Origin: Lucifuga dentata
Lineage: Eukaryota; Chordata; Actinopteri; Ophidiiformes; Bythitidae
Reading direction: 5' to 3'
DNA length: 64,000 nucleotides
NCBI GenBank assembly: GCA_014773175.1
Contig: VXCM01002926.1
Span: 62,001-126,000, forward strand
Part shown: positions 1 to 22,107 of the stretch, one piece after another
Layout of the letters: the number at the start of each line of letters is the position of its first letter
Numbering within the stretch: the first letter of the stretch is position 1
Position numbers and translations under genes: made by a program
The notes under the pieces: model-generated
What the model was told of the DNA's origin: nothing
Seen by the model: only the letters and a program-made list of their open reading frames with translations
Databases searched by the model: none

Positions 1-258
1 CTAACATAAGTGGAAAAAGAAATAAGAAACAGCAGTTTTTATTTGTTTGGTTTGTTTTGTTTTTTTTACACCCATTGATAATCTATCATTGGAAAAATAT
101 GCCTGATTTTATTATTGAAATTGCAACATTACTTTTCAAGAAATTGTCAAAAATATTGAAAACCACCCCATGTTAAGAAATCATTTAAAAATTCACAGTC
201 TGATCATAATGCCCTTGTTTGTCCATCTTATACAACCATCTGGAACCTGTAAGTTGAC

Positions 259-340
259 ATCATCCATCCATCCATCCGCTTTTGCCTGGGCAAGAGGCGG
301 GATACATCCTAGACACCCTGAACTAGTTCAAAGTCACAAT
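259..340 (+). repeat. fragment of a dispersed teleost repeat (ATCCATCC...GCTT type)
   Basis: The string CATCCATCCATCCATCCGCTT, followed by a diverged GGGCAAGAGGCGGGATACATCCTAGACACCCTG, matches the well-known fish repeat that normally reads 'ATCCATCCGCTTATCC ... GGCGGGGTACACCCTGGACAGG'. Only the first part is kept. A related, longer copy is at 6.3 kb. Confidence 0.55.
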
Positions 341-805
341 CATGATCAGGAAGTAAGTACATAATTACTGCACATTCACCTACTTTGATCTTATACAGTT
401 CTGAGAGACTTGTGTACATCTGCAATTTGTGAGTTATAGTCATTTTCAAAACAACGCAGCTAATGTGCAAGAACATTCTATCATACAATTAACCATGTTA
501 TTTCCACAAAAATATTACAGCTCTTGCTCATTTCTTTGTGGGTCAGGCTTAGAACTTATCAATCAGCTATTGTGTTGTTCTGTTACTAAAAAGGTCCAAG
601 TAAACAAAAGGTTGTTTTAAAAGCAGGAAGTATAATAGAAGAGGAAAGATCAGAGTGATTCATCAAACAGGCAGTGAACATTTTCAACCTGGTTTAGGAA
701 GTGAATGACAGTCAAACGATCTCCCAGAGACACCATGTGCACCATAAAACAGCAAGATCCAGTGCAGGAGACCCTGGTTGCGTGTGAGCTAAGGAATGTG
801 TCAGC

Positions 806-809
<4 letters not shown>

Positions 810-852
<43 letters not shown>

Positions 853-864
853 TGTGTGTGTGTG
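810..864. repeat. (TG)n microsatellite
   Basis: Nearly pure TG run with one TC interruption; the ORFs through it are artefacts. Confidence 0.95.
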
Positions 865-966
865 AGACCAAACTGACTGGGTTTGTGCAATGTGTACAGT
901 TCTGAGAAACTGTGATTGTACGTGTTTGTGTGTGTGTGTTTAAATCACACATGGAGTTGCTTATTG

Positions 967-1082
967 TCATCTGGCATTGATTTCATGGAAGGCCTTGATG
1001 TCCCAATGATTGCCCTCATCCCTGATTTCCACCCCCTGCCATTCCCAAATGCCATTAACGGGAAGACTGCAGTAGTTCTTAC
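967..1082 (-). other. unrecognised possible terminal exon
   Basis: On the minus strand a long pyrimidine tract (TTTTTTTTCTTTTTATACTTGGTAAG, or the AACTACTGCAG just after it) precedes about 36 codons of unusually protein-like sequence: NYCSLPVNGIWEWQGV followed by EIRDEGNHWDIKAFHEINAR and a TGA. The composition (four Trp/His-rich positions, balanced charges) is unlike the low-complexity ORFs around it. I do not recognise the family. It could be the last exon of a minus-strand gene lying beyond the window start, or chance. Confidence 0.25.
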
Positions 1083-4000
1083 CAAGTATAAAAAGAAAAA
1101 AAATCCAAACATCAATAATGTGCATGTGTGCACAATACAAGCTGTTGGCATGTGGTACTGTACATTTATACACACACACACACACACACACACAATTTCC
1201 CACTTAAAAGTTGACGTCACTATTCCTGTCAGGTGTAACTCAGTGAGATGTTGCCTATTAGAATGAAAGCGAAACATTAACCTAAGGGCTAATTTTAGAT
1301 TGCAGTCATAGTTTTGTTTAGTATAGCAGAATCAAAACTTCCTCAACATAAAAATGGAAGGCAATGAAATTTGTTCAGCTGTGATGTGCTGCTGATCACT
1401 GGAAAGATGATCAAATCCTTTACCTTAGTAAAAATAACAATACCATATGAAAAAAACAAAAAAACAAAAAGATTCTGGTCCATTCCAGTGTATTAGAATT
1501 TTATACTAACAAAAATTATATTGGATGGCATACACTAAAAAATGAGTTTATGAAATTCATTCAAAAGTATTACAGTAATGAGTAAATGTACTTTTATTTG
1601 TAGAAGTTTCATGCAACCAAGTGGACATGGAGGAGGGCAGCAAGAATGCCAAGAGCTCTGCTTCCTTGCCTTTATAAGAAGATCATGACTGTTCCACAGA
1701 TCCGCACACACACACACACACACACAGCTTGCACGTCGGCAGTTACAATCGAGCCAGCTCTGTTGTATCTGCTGCATCTGTCACCACAAACAGTAAAACT
1801 GATTTCTCATTCCTTTTCAGCGATTCATTCACTTCCCTCAGCATCCCTCTGCCTGTCCTATATTTTCTTTTTCTTATAATTTCTTCTCGTCCTTCACTAC
1901 AGTACTCCTCTAATACTCCCACGTTCCCTTTTTGCCATTTCTCTTGTAAATTTCACTTCCAGGTACCTGTCAACCCCTCTCTGCCAACACTACTACACTA
2001 TTAATTCTCCTTAAGTATTTTTTTTTCTAGTATATTATACCCATTTATGTTTGCAGAATTAAAGGTGAGAGCAACATATCACCAGCATCCCTTACCTTTT
2101 TCTTGGCCTTTTCTTTTCAACTCCTCACCCAATAAATTCAGAGGCATGCTTGGCAGTTTTCCCACATTTGGTTTCATTGACCTCTCTCCATCACTCCCAC
2201 AAGCTGGGTTTGGAAATGCAGTAAGTTTCTGATTTGATTTCAGAAAGCAAAAGCAAATGCAAAGTCACAGTGGTGGTTGAACAGATCTTCACAACAGCAG
2301 GTTTATCAGTGCGCAGAGTACAACTCAGCCTGTGCAAGGTCACAGGAGAACATGTCTGACTGTAAAATATAGTTTAAATAACAGAATGCATGTTCTACCA
2401 AGACTCAAATGTGTCTAGTATGGCAACCAGGAGGCTCGTCTCAAAATTATGAAGAAGTGATGTCTAAACTTGCTTTGGATCTATGAAAGTTATGACTGAT
2501 GACGTGAAAGTCTGCTGCTTCGTTCTGCTTGGGTTAACTTGATCTAAACCACAACAGCCTCTCTTCTGTTCCAAAAGCACTGAAGTACATCCTGCCAAAT
2601 TGTTCAGTTACATACAGATTACATAAATGACTGCAGTGTCTAACCTACTTATGCTTTTAACCTTTGTCTGCCATTATTTATAGTTTCCACTCTGTCAGTA
2701 CATTTCCTACCAGTATCATTAACAATCACACGCTGTTTGTTAGTAGGATTACAAACAGAAAGTTGTGAACCAAGGGCAAAGTCTTGGTTTTAACATTAGT
2801 AGGGACATTTATGTGGACGAAATTTGTGTGCACTTGCACATACACAATCATTTTTAACACACCTCCACACACCCAGAGATTCTGTAAAAAATTTGATTTA
2901 TTCAAAATGTATTTACTGAAAACAGGACTGTTTTTGATTTTTAACTGTCTTTTATTAATGTAAATTTGAGAGTAAAGTCAATATTTAAAATTTACAACTG
3001 ATGGATTTAAAAATGTTACAACAAATAAGGATTAACCAGTTACTTTTACCCTTACCCTAAGTTTTACCCCAATTTCTTATCCCAAATTTTTACTCATACC
3101 CAAACCTTTCCCTACTTTTTTAAAAGCTTTGTAATTACCCTAACATTTACTTTTTTTTTTACCCTTCTACCCTTACCCTAAATTTTAATTCACTTTTTAC
3201 CATTACCCTAACCTTTACTATATTTTAATATTAACATTCTAATTAATGTGTATTGTCCGTGGTAAATAAAATGTCACTCTAAAACTGATAAACACACTAC
3301 CTAACCACTGCATCTCTAGCACCTGCTTGTGGCTAAAACTAGGTAACTGAATGAGGGCATTTTCCTGTTTTAATAATCCTATAGCCCACAAAGCATAGAC
3401 GAGTGGAAGAACACAAACAAAAGACCTCAATTTTTTAAACTTATTTTAATACTTTTCTTAAAAAAAAAAATGTTGTACTCCCATAATCTGAACAGGATGA
3501 ATCTATTGACCTCAATACCTCACTCACCAACATAACAAGTTGTTCTTGATAAAATAAACAAAAATAGCAAAGGGAAAGAAAAAACTCAAAACAATCAAAT
3601 ATGAAAAGGGGAAACAAATCCAAAGGTAAAAAAAAAAAAAAAAAANAAAAAAAAAAAAAAAAAGTAAATATAGAACCAAAAACACTCTTGGATCTCTGGG
3701 CCAACCTAAGGAAAATGAGAAAACATCCCACTTCCAGTAAAACACAATGGCACACAACAACAACCCAAAACTGTTAACAAGGACAAGTGAAAATAAAGAA
3801 AAGATGACAAAATGTTATTATACAGACTGTAAGAGCTGTAACGATAGGGATGGGAAAGAAATGTAAGAAATTTTAAAAGACATGTACTAGGTAAAACAAT
3901 CCAAAAACAAAAGAAAGTATGTAAGAAATTAAACTGTTAAGTGGGTAGCTAGATGGTATAGCTACAGAATGGTGGGGCTTAGTAAAATAGTGACATTTAA

Positions 4001-4395
4001 TGATTTGAAACCGCTTATTCAACTATTACAGAGCAAACTGGTGCATAAATCTTGATTTTAACAGGGGTAAAGGAAAATTAAATAGCAATAAAAACAGCCT
4101 TTAATATAAAGTGAAAAGAAGACGCATTTTACATGTAAAAATGTGAATGAATTTTCAAGAGATTGGTTTTGGCATACAGTTGAGAAAAGACAGTAAAGGT
4201 ATGAGAGAGAATAAGACAAAACAATCCTTTCAATAGAATCATAAAAAAGCTTTTTTTTTCTTCTTTACAGTAAATTCTACAAAATCAAAACCAGAGCTCA
4301 GAGATGAACAAAGATGAGCTTTGCTCCCCACAAACCAAATTCTTCTCACAATCTTTTTCATTGACTTTTCATCGTATATAATATATATTCATGTA

Positions 4396-5188
4396 TTTAT
4401 TTATATATAATATGTATAATTTGTAGGGTGTGATCATTAGTTTACAGGCCGAAGCACTAAAGCAAAGGACAAACTCTGAAACAAAAAAACATCATTCCCT
4501 CCTTCTTGCCATCCCTTGTCCAAAATGTACATAGACCAAACATCACAGGATTATCTAAGCGCACAAAGGCTTCTGCTCTCTAATGTAGGAACTAACGAGA
4601 GAAAAGTAGAAGGGGTGAAAAAAAGCAGAGGGAGAAAGGATGTCTTTAAAAAGGATGTAAATGTGGCCGGGGTGTTCGTTCCCATCATGTCCTGAGAAGA
4701 AAAAACAATGCTCAGATAAACTGCTGAAGCTACACTCCACCAACACAGTTTAAACAAAAAAGAGGGAAAAAACAAAAATAAAATGTGTCCATTCATAAAC
4801 TGTTCACCCACTTCTTTCTGATCAGATATTATAGACCACAGCTTTCTTAATTTTTACTAAATTTTTTAAATTAACTCTTCCTCTTTACTGCCAATATTTT
4901 TTAAACGTCAGCATTTTGTCCCCTTCTTTTACTCAGCTCTTAATGTATAATTTTAAATGGGTTGAGAGAGCCGACCATCAGATCCCATTCACGTCACAAG
5001 CCATCATTTCAACTACTGAGAGAAAGGGACAATTGTTACTGAGTATGTGAGGGTGTGTGTAATTGTGTGAGCAGCGATCACTACGTGTCAGAGCATTGTG
5101 GTCTGTATGCATGTTAGCCTACGTGTGTCTATGTCCTTCTTTCTCTTCGCTCCTCTTTTCTCATTACCATTGTCTCTCTTTTTTTTTC
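4396..5188 (-). other. brd4: brd4 3' UTR (approximate)
   Basis: The stop codon is at 5189-5191. Downstream on the minus strand the first AATAAA hexamers (plus-strand TTTATT) appear at about 4396-4401, inside a TA-rich patch. The 3' UTR therefore probably covers about 0.8 kb or more. Later hexamers near 2.9 kb and 1.6 kb could give longer forms. Confidence 0.4.
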
Positions 5189-15391
<10,203 letters not shown>

Positions 15392-15502
15392 TGCAGTGGT
15401 GGGTCGCAGTGGCTGTGCAGACACTTTAGGCAGATTGGACCTGGCAGGGGCGGGTGGGACCGGGGAGACCCCTCTCAGGCCATCACATATCTGGCTTGAC
15501 TC
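15392..15502 (-). other. brd4: brd4 5' leader part of the first coding exon (approximate)
   Basis: Immediately upstream of the MGDGLE start codon the minus strand stays open to an ATG at 15571, but a pyrimidine-rich CTTCCCCCCAG lies at about 15503-15513. It would serve as the splice acceptor of this exon and place the upstream ATG in the intron. The leader is then about 110 nt. The boundary is inferred from the splice motif only. Confidence 0.45.
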
Positions 15503-17102
15503 TCTGGGGGGAAGATCAGCAAATTCATCATCACCACATCCATTCATTATGTTAGCCCTGCTAACTTTCATTTAACTATAACAATACATCCACATAATTA
15601 TCACATGGGCTGGTAACTTAATAATCACTGTGGAGCTACCTGTTGGATTGGTTACATTCAGTAACTTTGACAAAATTTAACTAGACCTTTTGTTCGCTGT
15701 GACCCATCTCAAGCATGTTTGAAGTCTATACAAGCTGGAAAATGGTTTGCAGCAATATAATGTGTATGCGGGTTGCACACATTACAGTATAGGGCTCAAA
15801 CGCAAATGCAAAAATCACCAGTATCATTCTTTAAAAGCAGCCACACCCATTCTAAATAATAATAAACTTTTGATGTTAAACTTGCAGAATACAAATATGG
15901 CTAATGTTCAGATACAAATTATTTTAACACAGCATTTCTTGCTCAGCTGGTCAACACAGTACAGGTACACATGAAGTCTTATGAGTGATTTCTGCAGATA
16001 TATCATTTCTACTGGTACTGAGCAGCACTGATAGCAGTTATTAATCACTAAAAACATATTATTGGCATTTCTTAGTTGTACTGGTCTGTTGTGCAACTGA
16101 AAAAGAGACAAATGAGAATAGTGGAAAAAAGAGTTTTTCGCAAGTCCACTTCACAAGCCAACTGGGATTTTAAGATTAAGGTATCTCAGAATAACAAAAC
16201 TGCCAAAACGACAGAGCGTAATTGATGTTTAGCCTGAAATCAAGAAAAACCTATTTGCATTTAGTGGGTCCTTGTGGTTTTCTTATCAGTGAGTTTGATA
16301 TATACCTACACATGTCTCTTTTGTAATGCAGCACACACTGTTGCCCAATTTTGATAACTCTTTTGTGATAACTCTTTTGATTAACTTAAAATAGTGTGTT
16401 GGCAAACATGCCATTAAATCTTGGTTATTCTTGTTCTATGTTGACAAATTTGTCTGAAATCCTTGTTACCAGACTGGAGGCTAGTTGTGTGTTTATGCAA
16501 CATTAATCTTGACTCATCAAAGGGGGATTGTTTTGGTTGGGTTCAAACTAAATGTGATTCTTATAAGACCTTCTACAGTAACTATGGCTGTATGATTTCA
16601 AAACGCAACAACACTATGTATGTTTCTCTTGGCTAACCATTGCAATGGCAGGATACACACTAGTATTATTCCTTACATACTGAAGCAATGTTTAGCGTTA
16701 GATAACAGCTACATCAAACAGCTCAATATTTTCAGAAAATATATTTTGTGTTTTTGTCAGGTAAGAGATTAAATTGACAAACATGACAGCCTATCACCAA
16801 AAATTAGACTCACATATTTGAGGGCAGAGGCTGTGTTACTCTATTGCAATGAAAAACTTTATGCACTCAATAACAGCAGGATAATAGGCACTCCGTCATC
16901 AAGAATACATTAACATACAATTACTAATCTGGATAAAAATCTATTATCATCCTTATTTACACAAGAATAGATCCACTATATCAAACAGCTCTATGAACAA
17001 TCTAGTCTTAAAATGTTATAATTAAATTTTAATCATTTATGCTCTATAATGTGCAGGTATTATTAGATAGGTGCATAGATAATCCATCATGTTAATCAGT
17101 GA

Positions 17103-17178
17103 TCACTCACTCACTCACTCACTCACTCACTCACTCACTCACTCACTCACTCACACACACACACACACACACACACAC
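17103..17178. repeat. (TCAC)n-(AC)n compound microsatellite
   Basis: About 12 TCAC units followed by a pure AC run, in a brd4 leader intron. Confidence 0.95.
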
Positions 17179-17434
17179 GGACCAATACAAATAATTAAAA
17201 GAATAAAACAAAAAAACCTGTAGTAAATCTTCAGATTACCCCTTTTTTCCACAGAGGACATTGGCTGTTTTGAGTGATTTATTGTAAAATATTTTACTAT
17301 AGAAACTGAAGCTGAAAAGTGTGACAAGGGGTAGAGATGATCTCAGTATTTCTTACATCCTGACCTCAGCAGAACAAATGATATATATTTACACATTCAA
17401 ATTTAAAGCACAAAAATTCTGCAAAGGGACTTAC

Positions 17435-17578
17435 ATGTTTGTTGCACTGCAGCCTTGCTTTACTCCAGTTGTGTGATCATATCTCTAACAGGAAGGTAGT
17501 AATTTGTCGAGGTAATACTGGAGGTTTGTCAGTGACGAGCTGCAGGGGCAAGGAATCCACACCACAAGAGTGTCACAC
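17435..17578 (-). other. brd4: probable brd4 non-coding leader exon
   Basis: On the minus strand a strong acceptor (CCCCATCTCTCTCTCTCTCAG) is followed 144 nt later by a donor AACAAACAT|GTAAGT. Nothing protein-like is encoded. A 6-codon upstream ORF (ATG ATC ACA CAA CTG GAG TAA) sits inside. The position between the GC-rich promoter at 20.7 kb and the first coding exon fits a 5' UTR exon. Another possible donor (ACCAAG|GTAAGT) lies at 18815. Confidence 0.55.
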
Positions 17579-20500
17579 CTGAGAGAGAGAGAGATGGGGA
17601 ATTACAGGATGCCAGGTTTAAACGTAGGCTGACACTTAAGATATTCACCAGCTGATTTACATTTTAACACCAGTGGCTTCATGTCCGTACCATTGGTTAG
17701 TAATATTATTATTATTTTTGAGAGGAGCACAGCACCATAATACTGCCTCTGCCTGCCCCTCCAAACAACTGTGTGGCTGGAATCCTAAATGAATCACACC
17801 ATCAGTTAGAATATAGAGGCTGACTGTATAACATGGAACACTCCAGCTGAAGACAGATATTTAACCTTTTTTTTTTTTTTTTTNTTTTTTTTTTTTTTTT
17901 AGATACAATCATATTGTATTTCTGCAGACTGTGCAGGATAAACAGGCAGAGAGTAAACAAGAAACACTTAAAACTAGTTGGACGAAATGCTAGTATAGAA
18001 TTTCATTTAATGAGGTAATGTATTGTACTGGAGGATTATTTTGACGATATTCAACACACAGACAGCTAGCCTTTTTGAGGTTATATATACTAACCAATGT
18101 TAACCAATATTCTGTGGGAAAACAAGAGACCATTAATTAGTGCAGCTATGCTCTGCTGTGACTGTGTGGTGGAAATGCTATAATCACACTGAACAACACC
18201 ATGGTTAAAGTGTAACACAATGAACCAGTAGTTAAAGGTGCAGATGCTCAGTTATTCAGGTTATAGGATATGCTGATATTTTACATAAAAGGCAACTGTT
18301 ACTGCTGTTTGGACTTAAAGACATTTTGCTACTATTCCAAGAGTCTTCATCAGGCCTACATGCAGGCCAGGTGTCTCAGGCATTTTAACCTCCTGGTCCT
18401 GGACATTAAAAACATTAGACTGACTCAGTTTAAAATGTGTAGGACTCCCAACAGCCAGTACAACTGATGAGGCATCTTGCTCCATTTGTTCATTTGTTTA
18501 TAGCAACTGTGAACGGAGCCTCAAGATTGAGTGTGTTTCCATACAACCAGAAGGGTGACGTGGGGGATTCACCCCAAGAGCAATAAGCTTTCTGTATCTC
18601 TTGAGTTAATCAGCTCACTGCATCTGCCTTCTTTTAACATTTCTCACTGTAAACTGATCAGCTAACAAAAAAAAAAAAAAAAANAAAAAAAAAAAAAAAA
18701 AGAAAAGAAAAAGAAAAAGAAAAAGAAAAAATGTCCATATCTTGTCTTAGCAAGACCTGTCCTTTTTTTTTTCCAAGAAGAATTTTGCAGCATTGTTTGC
18801 AATTGGTCACTTACCTTGGTGCCAAAGTCATTTCCTGCAGTTGCTTCACAGTAAGTCTACCAGCAATTTTAATGTGAAGCGGCAGTTGGAGATGTTTGGT
18901 TTGTGTTAGCAGTAACATTAGTAAGACAACAATTACAACTCCAACAGCACGACAGAGACTGGTGACTCTTACTTTACACGAGCACCACCAAACTAGAGAG
19001 CTGATAAATTGAACATAGCAAAATATTTTAACATGGCAGATTCTGTCTAGACACCTGTAGGACCATTACAGTGACACATCTAAATTGAAGTTAGACACAA
19101 ACATAGTTTGGTCCTATTTCCAAACATAATGTATAGTAGGGTCTGCACAGTTACAGTTAGGGTTGGATATTGATTCTTAATTTCTGATTTGATTCAAGTT
19201 TCAAAGCCCCAATTCAAGTCCGTTAAATTCTGGTAAATTGTGTTAGGGTTATGTCTTCTAAATTACATCACTGATATTGGAATTGTTTAAATTTGAATCT
19301 CAATTTATCAAAAAAATCAATCACAGCTGAAGTGTAATACACCTGGCTAGAGAGCGTAGCAATACATATGCAAGTCCATGTCCAGTTGCCTGACTTACAT
19401 TTCAAAATATCTTTCTAAAGCTTTGATAAAGCAATAAGCAAAACTGTAAATACCCTAAAATGAAATGACAAATATCAATTGCCTTTTGATCTTTTAAGTT
19501 CTCTGACATTTATTTTTCTTTTATTGGAAATGACTTACATCTAAGTCATTGGAAATTAAGTCCACTTGAGACTGAGGCATAACTTCACCTACTGGAAAGG
19601 TAGATGAAGAAGGGAGGCAGTAATAAAGCAGTAGTTAATGATAAATGCCAGATGAACTGACAGACGAAAACTTGGATTCATCAGTCCACAATAGCTACAT
19701 AAACTAAATGACAGCAACGCCAGTTTAACAGGAGACTGGTGCTTGAGCCTGTAAGATATCCAATCATACCCTGAGCACTCTCTACCAGACATACTGTGTT
19801 GCTATTACTGCGTAATCATAGCAGTAATGCTTAAAGTACCTTTAACTGAAGAGTTGAAGATCATTGTTATTTAATAAATGTTAACGTTAACGCTACAAAC
19901 TTTATCAGCCATTTTGTTATCATTACGTACCCATTTGTTCTTTATACTAGCTACTGGTATCGGATGAAAGCAAAGTAGCCAACGAGGCCGCATGTGCATG
20001 AAAACTTCACTCTTCAGCAAATTATAAACGCACTTTATTACAGCTACAACTTTATTGCAATGCAACTAGTTTTACTGTTTCAGGTAGAAGTAACGTTATA
20101 CATTTGCCTTACTAACCTTCCATATCAGTGTATCGCCATGTCTGAACAAGTGACAGCTCCGCACGTAAACGGCCTTTCAGAATACTACTTGGACGGGATT
20201 GATATTCTCGAAATGACGTACGTCGCACTTCCCACGAGCTTCTGCGCCATAGCGCTTAAACTACTCTACGAAAAGAACGTAACTTATGTCACGAATACGG
20301 CCTACGGTGCTACAAACAAACATCCTAGCAGCTAACTAGCTAGCATAATACTGACCTGCACCTAATGTGCACACTGTCAACACGGAACGTCCAATGCTAC
20401 GAAAACGACCTTAATACGAGTGTTAATATCCGAAAGATAGAACACAAAATATGCTAATAAAACCAAATCATAGTAACTTGAAAGACAAATATTCCTCTAT

Positions 20501-20689
20501 CTCGTGTGCCCAAACCGGTGCAAGGCCCTGCGAGGACAGCTCACGCTCCGCTTGTCAAAGCGCACACTGACAGCGTGAGAAATACGGCACCAATGCCCCT
20601 TATAAAACTTTAGCCGGATTCCCGGGGTTGTATACTTTCTTTGAATATGCCAGCGTCGTCTATACAGAATAAATAAATGCAATTTTTAC

Positions 20690-20860
20690 CTTCTTTGCTC
20701 GGCTGTCAGCGCGTACACCTTCCTCGCCCCAAATCCAGAACAAACAGTCCCGTTCGACGTCGATGACGTCAGACGCACGGGGGCAGGCTGAACGTTTGTC
20801 AGGCGAATGTCACCTCCTCACGGCTCCACCCCCTCCCGCGAGTAAAATCATGCAATAGTA
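20690..20860 (-). promoter_or_regulatory. brd4 promoter and first non-coding exon, with a consensus CRE
   Basis: This is the most CpG-rich stretch for several kilobases in an otherwise AT-rich region. It holds a perfect cAMP-response element TGACGTCA at 20764-20771 next to a second GACGTCG. On the minus strand a donor GAAAGAAG|GTAAAAA occurs at 20690, so a short non-coding exon 1 probably ends there. Its location upstream of the brd4 leader exons suggests the brd4 promoter. The transcription start cannot be fixed from sequence. Confidence 0.55.
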
Positions 20861-21585
20861 CGTAATGACTTCGACGACAAAGGGTTTGACAGTACAAATG
20901 TGTTTCTAACCAAATAGCTGAAAATAAATATGCTATAAAATCACTGCGTAAAAATAAACATATTAATTTTACATGCTAATTCAAATTCTCCGCATAATTC
21001 ATACTCACGTTGATTATGTGCCCATTGTACTCGAGTCTCTTTTTGTAAAATGAAATCATATCTATGCGGACAACTACGCAGCACACGTGAATTTTCCAGA
21101 TGTGTTAATATTTGTGACTTTATTGTCAACTGAGGACCAACGGAGTAAGTACTCCCCCTTGTTGTCACAGATGGTAATGAATCCAAGGGAACACTGAATT
21201 AGAGAAGACTGTTAACGCAAGGCATGGTACAGCCATTTTTTTTCCCGATTATGAATACTTCAGTCATTTAACAATATTCTGGGCTGTAAATACTAATAAA
21301 ACGTTCAGCCCACAGTTTTTGCCAAATCTCAGATTTAATTAGTTGTATCATTCTGATCATATATATTTCACAAGCTCTAATGAGTCTTAACGTGTAGTAC
21401 ACTGATTTTCTACATTTGCATGTTATTGTTGAGCCAAGTTTGGCTCTTTCTCCTGTTTACTGTTTGATGAGAATTAATGAAGTGTAGTGACAGCGAGTCC
21501 TGCTGTGGTTTGCAGTCAAGTCCTTGGCTCTCAGTTAGACTGACATTGCTCAAACAATGTTAAAATCAAAACAGAGGAACAGTAA
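20861..21585. other. short intergenic gap between the brd4 promoter and the akap8l 3' end
   Basis: AT-rich and without coding signal. Two minus-strand genes meet head to tail here, with about 0.7 kb between the brd4 promoter and the inferred akap8l poly(A) site. Confidence 0.5.
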
Positions 21586-21604
21586 TTTATTTATCAAGTT
21601 TATT
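21586..21604 (-). terminator. akap8l: candidate akap8l polyadenylation signals
   Basis: Two AATAAA hexamers on the minus strand (plus-strand TTTATT at 21586-21591 and 21599-21604) lie about 0.5 kb downstream of the akap8l stop codon at 22108. This gives a reasonable 3' UTR length. No other hexamer is as well placed. Confidence 0.5.
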
Positions 21605-22107
21605 TTTTATTTTTTTTAATGTAGCGATTGAAACAAAATTGCCTGTTACATGACTGATACCTGTTCTACATATTCCTCACGTTACAGATAGACTGCCGTC
21701 ATTATACATAAATAAACCCAGCTGTAGAATAAGAAGTTCACCCATTTGGTTTATATTGGGTTGGTAAGATCAGCCATTTACCATCATAAATTCTGGCAAT
21801 GCGTAGAACAGCACTGTGTAAATGCTAGAGTGAAAAAGGAGAATTTTTCACCACTGGACAATTCTCTTAGTTTCATAAACTGTTCTAAACAAATGAATCT
21901 AAATAAAACACAATTTGAACAAAGGCACAAGAAAAATACTAACAAAAAATAGAAATACAGATGTTTATGCTTATGAGACTGAAAAACGTCACAGGCAGGA
22001 CATGGATACCAAAGTACCTGGTAATAAATTGAGGCTGAACAGACTGCAGGAGGGCTTGAGTGGTCCAGACAGATTTTAAGGTCAAAAAGTCACACAAGGT
22101 GCAAAAG

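Larger units (their letters stand above)
341..4395. other. gene-poor region downstream of brd4
   Basis: AT-rich DNA with microsatellites at 810-864 (TG), 1171-1194 (AC) and 1705-1726 (CA), a degenerate C-rich (TTACCCTAA-like) patch at about 3045-3225, and a poly-A join at 3646. Apart from the possible exon near 1.0 kb I see no coding signal. Confidence 0.5.
15600..20689 (-). other. brd4 leader introns, no further coding evidence
   Basis: About 5 kb of AT-rich DNA between the first coding exon and the promoter. It holds the non-coding exon at 17.5 kb, a (TCAC)n/(AC)n microsatellite at 17103-17178, a poly-T join at 17884 and a poly-A join at 18684. ORFs here are short and look like chance. Confidence 0.5.

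Noticed and set aside
705..905. ORFs rich in VCVCVC or THTHTH through TG/CA repeats (also 59420-59684, 53166-53447 tails and others)
   Set aside because: They are translations of microsatellites, not proteins; only the non-repeat part of some overlaps real exons.
15392..15571. N-terminal extension of BRD4 starting MKVSRANIMNGCGDDEF
   Set aside because: The stretch contains an acceptor-like CTTCCCCCCAG and has no similarity to the human N-terminus; the MGDGLE start is conserved.
17103..17178. Possible CRISPR-like array
   Set aside because: It is a simple TCAC/AC tandem repeat with no spacers; no CRISPR arrays exist in the window.
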